64,000 nucleotides of DNA, from NCBI RefSeq assembly GCF_000718255.1, contig NZ_JOFJ01000008.1, positions 173,936 to 237,935 on the forward strand, in the 5' to 3' direction. Of this stretch, positions 34,279 to 43,014 are shown piece by piece (within the stretch, counting starts at the first letter, position 1; every line of letters begins with the position of its first letter). The DNA comes from Spirillospora albida (GTDB lineage: Bacteria > Actinomycetota > Actinomycetes > Streptosporangiales > Streptosporangiaceae). The notes beneath the pieces are model-generated. The model made no database searches and was not told the DNA's origin. It worked only from the letters and a program-made list of their open reading frames with translations. The position numbers and the translations under genes were made by a program.

Positions 34279-36429
34279 TCACCGCAGGCGGGTCAGCCGC
34301 TTCACCAGGTCGGGCTCGGCCAGCGTCCGGTCGAGCTCCAGCGGTACCCGCGCCGCGCCCGCGCGGACGGTCGCGACCCGCTCCCCGGCGCCGCCCTCGG
34401 CGGGCGGGTCGCCCAGGACCCGCACGGGCACCGTCAACCCGGGCCACCCGACGACCGTGACGGCGGACGCGGCGCGCAGCGGCGTCCGCCCCCCGAGGCC
34501 GTCCTCGATCCGCGCGACCCGCGCGCCCGCCGGGGCGAGGGTCGTCGCCGTCAGCGCGCCCCCGGCCGCCGCGACGAGCTGCTGACCGGCGCTGATGGCC
34601 GCCATCGCGCTCGATGACCGCTGCCCCATGACCGCGCCCAGGATCAACGTCGGCACCCCGGAGACGGCGGTGCGCGCGGCGAACACGTAGTTGCCGCCCG
34701 CCGCGTCCGTGTACCCGGTCTTACCGCCCACGACCCCGTACTGCCCGAGCAGGATGTTGCCGCCAGGACGCGCCGGGCCGCCGTCGTCCGGCACGTAGGC
34801 CCGCTTGTTCACGATCTCCTCGAACGCCGGCAGCCGCATCGCCGCCCGCAGCAGCTTCACCTGGTCGGCGGCCGTGCTGACCGTCCCGGAGTGGTACCCG
34901 CTGGGGTCGGTGTACCGGGTGGCGTCCATGCCCAGCGCCTTCGCCGCGGCGTTCATCTTCGCGACGAACGCCGGGCCGCTCCCGGCGTCCCACCGCGCCA
35001 GCTCGTGCGCCACGTCGTTCGCCGAGATGATCATCAGCGCCTCGAGGGCCTTGCGCTGGGTCAGCCGCTGGCCGGCGGTGACCCCGAGCAGCGACTCCCC
35101 GCGCCGCTTGCGCGCCGGGATCTGCGCCGCCGCCTGCGGTGACACCGTCAGCACCGGCCCCGGCTCCCCGGCCGCCAGCGGATGCTCCTTCAGGTACACG
35201 TACGCCGTCATCACCTTGGCGACGCTCGCCGTGGGCGTCGGAGCCGCCCCACCCGACGACCCCATCAGCCCGAGCCCGTCCACGTACACGACGGACTGCC
35301 CCTGCCCGCTCCAGGGCAGGGTGGGCGCGGTGCCCGCGAACGTGTGGCTGGACGCCGAGAGCGTCAGCTCGACCGTGGGGTCCGGCAGCGGCCGCAGGAG
35401 CTGCCCCGTGACCGCCCCGACGAGCAGCACGAGGACCATGAGAAGCGTGACCAGCGGCCACCGCCGCTTCTTGCGCGGCTCCACGTCGACGGGCATCGGC
35501 GGAGGCGCCTGCGCGATGGGCGCTCCGTTCTCCCAGGGCACGGCCCACGCCCCCGAGGAGCGCGTGTCCGGGGGAGCCGACTCCTGCGGAGCCGGGACGT
35601 GCCAGACCTCGTCCTCGGGCGGTCTCACCGGCCTGGGGGGAAGCGGAGGCGCGACATGGGCGGACTCGGCCGGCGCGCTCGCGGGGGCGTCCGGTGCCCG
35701 GACCTCCCAGACCTGGTCCTCCGGCTCCGGACGCAGGCGCCGGGGCCGGTCGATGACCGTGCGCTGCGGCGACGGCTCCGCCGGAGCGGCAGCCTCCGCG
35801 GCCTCCTCCGGGGCGCCCTGCTCCGGATCGTCCTGCGCCGGAGGCCGCGGGCCGGCCGGCTTCACGACGGGCATGCGGTCGACGATCGTGGGGTTGGGAG
35901 ACGGACGCGGGGCGGGCCCGGAGCCGGCCGGGCCGGGCGTGTCGTCCTCGGCCTCGGGCTCCTGTTCCGGCGCCGCCGGAGGGGCCGGGCGCGGCCTGCG
36001 GGGAAGGGCGATGTCGGGGCGGGTGAGGGAGGCGTCCTCCGGGTCCTCCGGGTCCTCCGGCTCTTCCCGCACCTCGTCCGCGGCGGCCTGAGCCTGTCCG
36101 GAAACGGCCTCCGCCTGCTCGCCGGCGCCGTCCGTCTCGTCGGCCCGGTCCTCGTCGGCCTGGTCCTCGTCGGTTGCGGTCTCCGCCGCCTCCCCGACGG
36201 CGACGTCCGGCACCTCGGTGGTGTCCGGTTCCCGGGCGTCCGGTTCCTGCGTGTCCGGTTCCCGGGCGTCCGGCTCCTTGCGGGGCGGGACGCGGAACTC
36301 GGCCGTCGGGGTGCGGGATCTCGCGGGCTCCGGGGTTCCGGCGGCCTCGCCGGACCCCTCCTCGACCGCTTCCGGATCGGTGGTGTCCGGTTCGCCGGTG
36401 CGCTCCGCTTCCCGCTGGACGTCGTCCAC
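34279..36429 (-). CDS. D-alanyl-D-alanine carboxypeptidase (PBP5-like) with long acidic cytoplasmic region
   Basis: 716 residues, nearly twice the usual size. The N-terminal 325 residues are Glu/Asp/Pro-rich, including tandem EPDAREPDTQ units, and are predicted disordered and cytoplasmic. One membrane helix (about 328-346, WPLVTLLMVLVLLVGAVTG) follows a KKRR stop. The extracytoplasmic S11 peptidase domain has SxxK (ASVAK), SAN and KTG (GGKTGYTD) motifs. It trims the terminal D-Ala of muropeptides. The cytoplasmic tail is absent from PBP5 and may be phosphorylated or bind partners. GTG start with GAGGAGGT. A TAAACT -10-like element lies at 36512-36517 (minus strand). Divergent from the ECF sigma gene. 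Confidence 0.92.
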   Translation of the reverse strand: MDDVQREAERTGEPDTTDPEAVEEGSGEAAGTPEPARSRTPTAEFRVPPRKEPDAREPDTQEPDAREPDTTEVPDVAVGEAAETATDEDQADEDRADETDGAGEQAEAVSGQAQAAADEVREEPEDPEDPEDASLTRPDIALPRRPRPAPPAAPEQEPEAEDDTPGPAGSGPAPRPSPNPTIVDRMPVVKPAGPRPPAQDDPEQGAPEEAAEAAAPAEPSPQRTVIDRPRRLRPEPEDQVWEVRAPDAPASAPAESAHVAPPLPPRPVRPPEDEVWHVPAPQESAPPDTRSSGAWAVPWENGAPIAQAPPPMPVDVEPRKKRRWPLVTLLMVLVLLVGAVTGQLLRPLPDPTVELTLSASSHTFAGTAPTLPWSGQGQSVVYVDGLGLMGSSGGAAPTPTASVAKVMTAYVYLKEHPLAAGEPGPVLTVSPQAAAQIPARKRRGESLLGVTAGQRLTQRKALEALMIISANDVAHELARWDAGSGPAFVAKMNAAAKALGMDATRYTDPSGYHSGTVSTAADQVKLLRAAMRLPAFEEIVNKRAYVPDDGGPARPGGNILLGQYGVVGGKTGYTDAAGGNYVFAARTAVSGVPTLILGAVMGQRSSSAMAAISAGQQLVAAAGGALTATTLAPAGARVARIEDGLGGRTPLRAASAVTVVGWPGLTVPVRVLGDPPAEGGAGERVATVRAGAARVPLELDRTLAEPDLVKRLTRLR

Positions 36430-36632
36430 GGCCCCGAACCTCCTCGACTCGCGTCCAGCACACAGACGGAGGTCCTACGCCGTCGAGCCCCCCGTGCATT
36501 GAAGGATGCGCAGTTTAGCCGGAAGGTTCGCCCCGTTACGCATTAGTGATCATGTCCGCGTGAACCCGGAACGGGCGTTGTGGAGATACCTGGCCGACGA
36601 TGTCCCCTACGTGAAGGGCCGGTCCGCATGCC

Positions 36633-37229
36633 ATGGTGTCGGCGATGACCGTTCCCCCCGCGGCCCCACCGGTCTGCGACGGCGACCTGATCGCCCGGTC
36701 GCGGTCCGATCCGGAGGTCTTCGCGGTGCTGTTCGACCGCTACTCGGCGATGCTCTACCGCTACGTGTCCCGGCGGCTCGGGCCGGAGACGGCGGAGGAC
36801 GTCGTCGGTGAGACGTTCCTCGTCGCGTTCAGCAGGCGGCACCGGTACGACGTCGCGCGGCCGGACGCGCGGCCCTGGCTGTTCGGCATCGCGACCAAGC
36901 TCGTCGCGCGGCAGCACCGGACGGAGGGCGCGCGCTACCGGGCCCTGCGGCGCAGCCCGGTGGACGGGCCGGTGGACGGCCCGGCGGACCGGGTCGCGGC
37001 CGGCGTGACCGCGTCGGCGGCGCGGCCCCTGCTGCTGGAGGCGCTGGACGGCCTGGCCCGGCGGGATCGCGACGTCCTGCTGCTCGTGGCGTGGGGCGAC
37101 CTCACCTACGAGGAGGTGGCGTCCGCGCTGGACATCCCGGTCGGGACGGTCCGGTCGCGCCTGAACCGGGCCCGCCGCAAGGTCCGCGCGGTGCTCGGCG
37201 ACAGCAATCCGATGAACGAGGGGGCGTAG
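36633..37229 (+). CDS. ECF-type RNA polymerase sigma factor
   Basis: 198 residues. Region 2 (FDRYSAMLYRYVSRRLGPETAEDVVGETF) and region 4 (YEEVASALDIPVGTVRSRLNRARRKVR) are intact. ATG 36633 or 36645 could start it. It is followed by the LCP gene with only 2 nt between, in the place usually held by an anti-sigma factor. The adjacent divergent carboxypeptidase suggests envelope-stress control. Confidence 0.93.
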   Translation: MVSAMTVPPAAPPVCDGDLIARSRSDPEVFAVLFDRYSAMLYRYVSRRLGPETAEDVVGETFLVAFSRRHRYDVARPDARPWLFGIATKLVARQHRTEGARYRALRRSPVDGPVDGPADRVAAGVTASAARPLLLEALDGLARRDRDVLLLVAWGDLTYEEVASALDIPVGTVRSRLNRARRKVRAVLGDSNPMNEGA

Positions 37230-37231
37230 TC

Positions 37232-38266
37232 ATGGACGACCTGGAACTGCTGCGCGGCCTCGGCCGGCACCTGGAGGACGACCCGCCCGCGACGCTCGTC
37301 CGGCAGCGGCGGCGGCTCCTGGACGCCGCGCGCGGGGGCGGGCGCGCCGCCGGGAGCGTGCGCCGGCCGCACCGGTGGGCGCTGGCCGGCATGGCCGCGG
37401 CGGTCACGGCCGCCCTGATCCTGGTGCCCGCCGTCCTCCTCGGCCGGGGGGACCCGGGACCGGCCGCGACCGGCGACAGGCCGCCCGCGAGGAAGGGCGG
37501 CGCCCTGAACGTCCTGCTCCTCGGCTCCGACAGCCGGGGGCGGGGCGGGGAGCGGTCGGACACCATCGTCCTGATGCGCATCGCGGCGGACCGCCGGAGC
37601 GCGCACGCGCTCAGCCTCCCGCGCGACACGCTCGTCCGGCTGCCCTCATGCGAGGCGCCGGGCAGAACCGTTCCGGCACGGCGCGGGCCCATCGCCACGG
37701 CGTTCACGGACGGCGGCATCGCCTGCGCGATGAAGACGGTCGAATCGCTCACCGGTGCCCGGGTCGACCGGGGGGTCGTGGTCGAGTTCGGCGGGTTCAA
37801 GCGGATGGTGTCCGCGCTCGGCGGCGTCGATGTGACGCTCCCGACGGCGGTGGACGACCCGTCGTCCGGGCTGCGGCTCCCCGCCGGGCGGCACCGCCTG
37901 AACGGTGAGCAGGCGCTGGCCTATGTCCGGGCGCGGCGGGGGCTCGGCGACGGTTCGGACCTCCAGCGGATCGTCCGGCAGCAGCGGTTCATGGCCTCGA
38001 TGGCGCGGCGGGCCGAAGACCGGCGGCGGCGCGACCCGCTCCGGTTCGGGGCGTTCCTGGCGGCGGCGGCGGGCTCGGTCCGGACCGCTCCGCCGCTCGG
38101 CGTCGGCGGGATGCGCGCCCTCGCCGACGACCTGGCGTCGATCCGCACCGAAGAGATCGCGTTCAGCACGGCGCCCGTCCGGTCCGCGCCCGGGGACCCG
38201 AACCGGCTCGTCCTCGATCCGGCTCGGGCCGAGAGGGTGTTCGCCCAGTTCAGAGCGCGGCGGTGA
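37232..38266 (+). CDS. LytR-CpsA-Psr (LCP) family cell-wall glycopolymer ligase with anti-sigma-like N-terminus
   Basis: 344 residues. The cytoplasmic N-terminus (MDDLELLRGLGRHLEDD, about 48 residues) resembles the start of CU044_5270-type proteins encoded after ECF sigma genes. One membrane helix (about 50-72) is followed by the LCP domain with LLLGSDSR, RSDTIVLMRI, SLPRDTLV, and the Arg-rich ALAYVRARRGLGDGSDLQRIVRQQ. LCP enzymes attach teichoic-acid-like or arabinogalactan polymers to peptidoglycan. The domain is truncated relative to larger LCPs (no LytR_C). The position and N-terminus suggest it may also hold the sigma factor at the membrane; that is inference. Confidence 0.88.
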   Translation: MDDLELLRGLGRHLEDDPPATLVRQRRRLLDAARGGGRAAGSVRRPHRWALAGMAAAVTAALILVPAVLLGRGDPGPAATGDRPPARKGGALNVLLLGSDSRGRGGERSDTIVLMRIAADRRSAHALSLPRDTLVRLPSCEAPGRTVPARRGPIATAFTDGGIACAMKTVESLTGARVDRGVVVEFGGFKRMVSALGGVDVTLPTAVDDPSSGLRLPAGRHRLNGEQALAYVRARRGLGDGSDLQRIVRQQRFMASMARRAEDRRRRDPLRFGAFLAAAAGSVRTAPPLGVGGMRALADDLASIRTEEIAFSTAPVRSAPGDPNRLVLDPARAERVFAQFRARR

Positions 38267-38370
38267 GGCGGCGATCGCGTGTGGCGGGCCAATGAGTGAT
38301 CCCCGCTCTGCCGGGTACGTGCCCGCACATCCGGGGCCCCACGAACGAACGATCCGGTTCAAGGAGTGAT

Positions 38371-38790
38371 ATGGCCACCAAGATCCGCGACATCATGACC
38401 AGCTCACCGACGTCGGTGTCCCCCGACAGCGACATCGTCTCCGTGGCGAAGAAGATGCGGGACGAGGACATCGGCGCGGTGCTCATCGCCGAAGGCGACG
38501 ACCTGTTGGGTCTCGTCACCGATCGCGACCTGGTGGTGCGGGGGCTCGCCGGCGGCGGCGACCCCTCCCAGGCCAAGATCGGGAAGATCTGCAGCGAGGT
38601 CACCGCCACCGTCGGCCCGGACGACAGCCTCGACAAGGCCGCGCAGATCATGCGCGAGCGTTCGGTCCGGCGCCTCCCCGTGGTCGAGGACGGCCACGCG
38701 GTCGGCATCGTGTCGATCGGCGATCTCGCCATCGAGAAGGACTCCTCCTCGGCGCTCGCCGACATCAGCGCCGCCCGTCCGAACACCTGA
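38371..38790 (+). CDS. Tandem CBS-domain protein
   Basis: 139 residues with two CBS motifs: MTSSPTSVSPDSD...GAVLIAEGDDLLGLVTDRDLVVRG, then VTATVGPDDSL...RRLPVVEDGHAVGIVSIGDLA. Such proteins bind adenine nucleotides and often respond to energy state or dormancy. RBS AAGGAGTGAT sets the start. It is followed by a strong bidirectional terminator, so it appears monocistronic. Confidence 0.92.
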   Translation: MATKIRDIMTSSPTSVSPDSDIVSVAKKMRDEDIGAVLIAEGDDLLGLVTDRDLVVRGLAGGGDPSQAKIGKICSEVTATVGPDDSLDKAAQIMRERSVRRLPVVEDGHAVGIVSIGDLAIEKDSSSALADISAARPNT

Positions 38791-38797
38791 CGCGCGG

Positions 38798-38840
38798 CGG
38801 ACGCGCCCGCCCGCTCCACCACCTCGGGCGGGCGCGTCCG
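38798..38840. terminator. Bidirectional rho-independent-like terminator
   Basis: Perfect 16-bp stem (38798-38813 with 38825-38840; arm starts CGGACGCGCCCGCC) around an 11-nt loop, between the convergent CBS and class V aminotransferase genes. It lacks a U tract, as usual at this GC content. Confidence 0.85.
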
Positions 38841-38845
38841 GCCGT

Positions 38846-40012
38846 CTACCGGGGGAGGGCCGCCACGAGGCGGTCCAGCTCGTCCTCGGTGTTGTAGTAG
38901 TGGACGGACGCCCGCACGGCCGCCGGTTCGGCGCGCGGGTCGTAGCCCTGGTGGATCGGGTTCGTGACGCTCACGTTGACCCCGGCCTCCCGCGCGGCGG
39001 CCTTGACGTCGGCGGGCTCGCGCCCGTCGACGGTGAAGGTGACCAGGCCCGCGCGACGTGAGCCCCGGTCCAGGACGGTCGTCCCCGGATGGGCCGCCAG
39101 CCGCGTGCGCAGGGCCTCCGCCAGGCCGGTCACGCGCTCCTCGATCGCGGCGATCCCCAGATCCGCCGCGTATCCGGCGGCGACGCCCAGGCCGATCTGC
39201 CCGGCCACGTACCGCTCCCAGGTCTCGAAGCGGCGAGCGTCGTCCCGTACGACGTAGCCGTCCGGAGCGTGCCAGGTGGCGGAGTGCAGGTCCAGGAACG
39301 GCGGCTCCAGATCCCGGACGATGTCCCGCCGCACGTACAGGAACCCCGTCCCGCGCGGGCCGCGCAGGTACTTGCGGCCGGTACCGGACAGCATGTCGCA
39401 GCCGATCTCCCGGACGTCCACGGCCAGCTGGCCGACCGACTGGCACGCGTCGAGCAGGAACAGGACGCCGTGCTCCCGGCACAGGCGCCCCACCTCCGCG
39501 GCGGGATTGACGAGCCCGTTGTGGGTCGGGATGTGGTTGAGCGACACGAGCCTCACGCCGCCCTTGGCGAGCTCGCCGGCGAGGGCGTCCAGCGAGATCG
39601 TGCCGTCGGCGTCGTCCGGGACGACCTCCACGCGCGCGCCCCTGGCGGACGCGACCTGCCGATAGGCGATCGCGTTGCTGGCGTACTCGCTGGACGTCGT
39701 CAGGATCCGGTCGCCCTCCGCGAACGGGATCGCGTAGAACGCCATGTCCCACGCGCGCGTCGCGTTCTCCACATAGCCGATCTCGTCCGGTGCCGCCCCG
39801 ATGAGCCCGGCGATCGCGGTGTAGAAGCGCTCGATCGCCGCCGCGCCCCGCTCGGCCGCCTCGTAGCCGCCGATCGTGCTCTCCAGCCGGAAGTGCCCGG
39901 CCACCGCCTCGATCACGGGCTCGGGAAGGAGCGCGGCGCCCGCGTTGTTGAGGTGGGCGACCTCGCGGCACCCCGGGGTGTCCCTCCTGGCCCGCTCGAT
40001 GTCGATCCCCAC
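38846..40012 (-). CDS. Class V aminotransferase / cysteine-desulfurase-like PLP enzyme
   Basis: 388 residues. Motifs: HLNNAGAALLPEPV, ATRAWDMAFYAIPFAEGD, NHIPTHNGLVNP, LLDACQSVGQL and the PLP lysine in SGTGRKYLRGPRGTGFLYV. There is no extended Cys loop as in IscS-type desulfurases, so an aminotransferase, epimerase or ergothioneine EgtE-like lyase is more likely; no egt genes are present. GTG start with AAGGGTGG. It is divergent from the SoxR-boxed ABC gene, and its promoter region is shared with that box. Confidence 0.87.
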   Translation of the reverse strand: MGIDIERARRDTPGCREVAHLNNAGAALLPEPVIEAVAGHFRLESTIGGYEAAERGAAAIERFYTAIAGLIGAAPDEIGYVENATRAWDMAFYAIPFAEGDRILTTSSEYASNAIAYRQVASARGARVEVVPDDADGTISLDALAGELAKGGVRLVSLNHIPTHNGLVNPAAEVGRLCREHGVLFLLDACQSVGQLAVDVREIGCDMLSGTGRKYLRGPRGTGFLYVRRDIVRDLEPPFLDLHSATWHAPDGYVVRDDARRFETWERYVAGQIGLGVAAGYAADLGIAAIEERVTGLAEALRTRLAAHPGTTVLDRGSRRAGLVTFTVDGREPADVKAAAREAGVNVSVTNPIHQGYDPRAEPAAVRASVHYYNTEDELDRLVAALPR

Positions 40013-40145
40013 ATGCCACCCTTCGACGTCCCGGACAGGTCAATTCAACATCGTTCGTGGCGATACCCGCCCCGCCGGGGGCGATGAGAAAAGCGTTCGA
40101 GAAATGTCAGAGGCATGAGGCAGGCTCGATCGAGGGCGGCCGGGC

Positions 40146-40176
40146 TTGACCTCAAGAGAGCTTGAGGTCGCACGAT
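40146..40176 (+). promoter_or_regulatory. SoxR box in a 19-bp-spacer promoter
   Basis: CCTCAAG (40150-40156), AGAG, CTTGAGG (40161-40167) matches the SoxR consensus CCTCAAGTTAACTTGAGG in both 7-bp arms. It lies between -35 TTGACC (40146-40151) and -10 CACGAT (40171-40176), whose 19-bp spacing is diagnostic of MerR-family activation. It stands 43 bp before the ABC transporter start. Confidence 0.88.
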
Positions 40177-40218
40177 GGCGGGCGACGGCCCACCACACTC
40201 GGAAACGGCGGTAGGTAC

Positions 40219-42102
40219 ATGGACATGGAGGTCACCGCGTGGATGTCTTTGCACCACGCGATGAACGCCAAGAACGACAAGAGGCCCTTCTCCAAGGAGA
40301 CGCTTCGGCGCATCGCGCGCTTCGCCCGCCCGCATAAGCGGCTGCTCGGCGCGTTCCTGGTGCTGAGCGTGGTGCTGGCGGTGCTGGCGGTCGCCACGCC
40401 CGTCCTCGCCGGACGGGTCGTCGACGCGATCGTCAACAAGGATGAGCGGTCCACGGTCGTCTGGCTCGCCGTCCTGATCGCCTTCCTCGCGCTCGCCGAG
40501 GGCGGTCTCGGGCTGGTGAACCGCTGGCTGTCCGCCCGCATCGGCGAGGGCCTGATCCTCCACCTGCGCACCGCTGTGTTCGACCACGTCCAGCGGATGC
40601 CCGTCGCGTTCTTCACCCGCACCCGCACCGGCGCGCTCGTCAGCCGCCTCAACAACGACGTGATCGGCGCGCAGCGCGCGTTCAGCGACACCCTCTCCGG
40701 CGTGGTCAGCAACCTCGTGATGCTCGTGCTGACCTTCGCCGTCATGGTCGGCATCTCCTGGCAGATCACCCTGCTCGCGCTGGTCCTGCTGCCCGTGTTC
40801 GTCCTGCCTGCGCGCCGGATGGGCACCCGCCTCGCCCGCCTCGAACGCGAGGCCGCCGCGCACGACGCCGCGATGAGCACCCAGATGACCGAGCGGTTCT
40901 CCGCGCCGGGCGCCACGCTGGTGAAGCTGTTCGGCCGCCCGAACCGCGAGTCCGCCGAGTTCGCCGCCCGCGCCCGCCGCGTCCACGACATCGGGGTCCG
41001 CACCGCGATGGTGCAGCACGTGTTCATCACCGCGCTGACCATGGTCTCCGCCCTCGCCCTCGCGCTGGTCTACGGGCTCGGCGGCTGGTTCTCGCTGGGC
41101 GGCGGCCTGGACGCGGGCGCCGTCGTCGCCCTCGCGCTGCTGCTCACCCGCCTGTACGCGCCGCTGACCGCGCTCGCCAGCGCCCGTGTCGAGGTGATGA
41201 GCGCGCTCGTCAGCTTCGAGCGGGTCTTCGAGGTCCTCGACCTCAAGCCGCTCGTCGCGGAGAAGCCGGACGCGAAGGTCCTGCCGGAGGGGCCCGTCTC
41301 GGTCGAGTTCGACGGCGTGACGTTCGCGTACCCGTCCGCCGACAAGGTGTCCCTCGCCTCGCTGGAGGAGGTCGCGAACCTCGACACGCGCGGCGGCGTG
41401 GACGTCCTGCACGACGTCTCGTTCCGCGCGGAGCCCGGCCAGATGATCGCGCTGGTCGGGTCCTCGGGCGCCGGCAAGTCGACGATCGCGCAGCTCCTGC
41501 CGCGCCTCTACGACGTCGACGCGGGCGCCATCCGGCTGAACGGCGTCGACGTCCGCGACCTCACGTTCGACTCGATCCGCGACACGCTCGGCATGGTCAC
41601 CCAGGACGGCCACCTGTTCCACGAGTCGATCCGCGCCAACCTCCTCCTCGCGCGCCCCGAGGCCGGCGAGGACGAACTCTGGGACGTTCTGCGCCGCGCC
41701 CGCCTGGCCGACCTGATCGAGGGGCTTCCCGACGGCCTCGACACCATCGTCGGTGAGCGCGGTTACCGGCTGTCCGGCGGCGAGCGCCAGCGCCTCACGA
41801 TCGCGCGGCTGCTGCTCGCCCGGCAGCGCGTCGTGATCCTGGACGAGGCCACCGCGCACCTCGACTCCACGTCCGAGGCCGCAGTGCAGGAGGCCCTGGC
41901 GGAGGCCCTCGAAGGGCGCACCGCCCTGGTGATCGCGCACCGCCTGTCCACCGTCCGGGCCGCCGACCAGATCCTCGTCGTCGAGGCGGGCCGCGTCATC
42001 GAGCGCGGCACCCACGACGAGCTCCTCGCCGCGGGCGGCCGCTACACCGCCCTGTACCGCACCCAGTTCGACGACGAGGCCCCGCTGGAGCCGGTCGCCT
42101 GA
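40219..42102 (+). CDS. ABC exporter, fused membrane and ATPase domains, SoxR-controlled
   Basis: 627 residues of the MsbA/LmrA type. Six membrane helices (about 35-320) are followed by an ATPase with Walker A GSSGAGKST (about 414-422), signature LSGGERQR (about 518), Walker B VVILDEAT and H-loop IAHRLST. An extended loop (PSADKVSLASLEEVANLD) inside the nucleotide domain is typical of this actinobacterial subfamily. The SoxR box implies induction by redox-active compounds, as for SoxR-regulated ABC genes in Streptomyces. It may therefore export antibiotics, quinones or phenazine-like molecules. ATG 40219 is downstream of the -10; ATG 40243 with GGAGGT is an alternative start. Confidence 0.93.
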   Translation: MDMEVTAWMSLHHAMNAKNDKRPFSKETLRRIARFARPHKRLLGAFLVLSVVLAVLAVATPVLAGRVVDAIVNKDERSTVVWLAVLIAFLALAEGGLGLVNRWLSARIGEGLILHLRTAVFDHVQRMPVAFFTRTRTGALVSRLNNDVIGAQRAFSDTLSGVVSNLVMLVLTFAVMVGISWQITLLALVLLPVFVLPARRMGTRLARLEREAAAHDAAMSTQMTERFSAPGATLVKLFGRPNRESAEFAARARRVHDIGVRTAMVQHVFITALTMVSALALALVYGLGGWFSLGGGLDAGAVVALALLLTRLYAPLTALASARVEVMSALVSFERVFEVLDLKPLVAEKPDAKVLPEGPVSVEFDGVTFAYPSADKVSLASLEEVANLDTRGGVDVLHDVSFRAEPGQMIALVGSSGAGKSTIAQLLPRLYDVDAGAIRLNGVDVRDLTFDSIRDTLGMVTQDGHLFHESIRANLLLARPEAGEDELWDVLRRARLADLIEGLPDGLDTIVGERGYRLSGGERQRLTIARLLLARQRVVILDEATAHLDSTSEAAVQEALAEALEGRTALVIAHRLSTVRAADQILVVEAGRVIERGTHDELLAAGGRYTALYRTQFDDEAPLEPVA

Positions 42103-42203
42103 GCCGGAGGAACCGGGCGACGGCGGGCCCGGCGGCGGAGTCGGAAGCTTCCCCTCCGGAGCGGTGCGCGGCACGATGGACGCACGCGATGTGAGGGGTG
42201 CGG

Positions 42204-43007
42204 ATGCGGCGGGCGATCGCCTGGGGGGCGCTGGTCTGTGCGGTGCTCGGCGGCTGCGGCGGCGGGGAGGGCCGGTCGCTGATCGCCAAGGACACCCTCG
42301 TGGCAGGCGTCCGGCCGGATCTGCCGGGGATCGCCTTCCAGCGTCCGGACGGGGGGTTCGAGGGCCTCGACGTCGATGTGGCGCGCTATCTCGCCGGGCG
42401 GCTCGGCAAGCGGGTCCGGTTCGTCCCGGCGCGGGCGGGCGACCGGGAGAGCCTCCTCCGGGACGGAGGGGCCGACCTGGTCCTGACGTTCTGGGTCGAG
42501 CCCGAATGGAAGCTTCGCCTCGGATTCGCGGGCCCCTACTACCTCGGCCACCAGGACATCCTCGTCCGGCGCGAGGAGGGCCGGGTCCGCTCCGTCCACG
42601 ATCTGAAGGGCCGCCGGCTGTGCGCGGTCACCGGGTCCGGGGCGGCCGAGCAGGTCATCGAGGAACGGCGGGTCGCGGCGGTCCCCGTGGCCGCGCGGGG
42701 CTACGGCGACTGCATCGCCATGCTCATGGACGGGCGTGTCGACGCGATCACCACGAACGACACGATCTTGGCCGGGCTGAAGCGCCGCGCGGGTGACGGC
42801 GTCCGCCTCGTCAACGCCCGGTACGGCGAGCGCCGCACCGGCATCGGGATGCGCCCCGGAGACCCGGACGGCTGCGAGGCCGTGAACAAGGCGATCACGG
42901 AGATGTACCAGGACGGCACCATGAGCCGCCTGATGCACAAGTGGTTCGGCGGCACCGGCCTCGACCTCTCGGTCATCGAGGTGCCCCAGTTCGAGGGCTG
43001 CTCGTAG
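42204..43007 (+). CDS. Extracellular solute-binding lipoprotein, amino-acid (SBP_bac_3) type
   Basis: 267 residues. The lipoprotein signal has lipobox VLGGC near residue 18. The SBP fold is shown by TLVAGVRPDLPG, GFEGLDVDVARYLAGRLG, DLVLTFWVEPEW and the late VDAITTNDTIL. It resembles glutamate/polar amino-acid binding proteins, but no permease or ATPase gene is next to it; the ABC exporter upstream is of another class. RBS GAGGGG; GTG 42198 is an alternative start. It converges with the CcdA-like gene with 7 nt between. Confidence 0.88.
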   Translation: MRRAIAWGALVCAVLGGCGGGEGRSLIAKDTLVAGVRPDLPGIAFQRPDGGFEGLDVDVARYLAGRLGKRVRFVPARAGDRESLLRDGGADLVLTFWVEPEWKLRLGFAGPYYLGHQDILVRREEGRVRSVHDLKGRRLCAVTGSGAAEQVIEERRVAAVPVAARGYGDCIAMLMDGRVDAITTNDTILAGLKRRAGDGVRLVNARYGERRTGIGMRPGDPDGCEAVNKAITEMYQDGTMSRLMHKWFGGTGLDLSVIEVPQFEGCS

Positions 43008-43014
43008 CGGCCGG

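Noticed and set aside
42113..42132. CCGGGC/GCCCGG hairpin after the ABC exporter as a terminator
   Set aside because: Only 6 bp, expected by chance at this GC content.
40045..42174. A 709-codon minus-strand open frame opposite the ABC exporter
   Set aside because: No domain, skewed composition, and would cross the SoxR-controlled promoter; antisense shadow.
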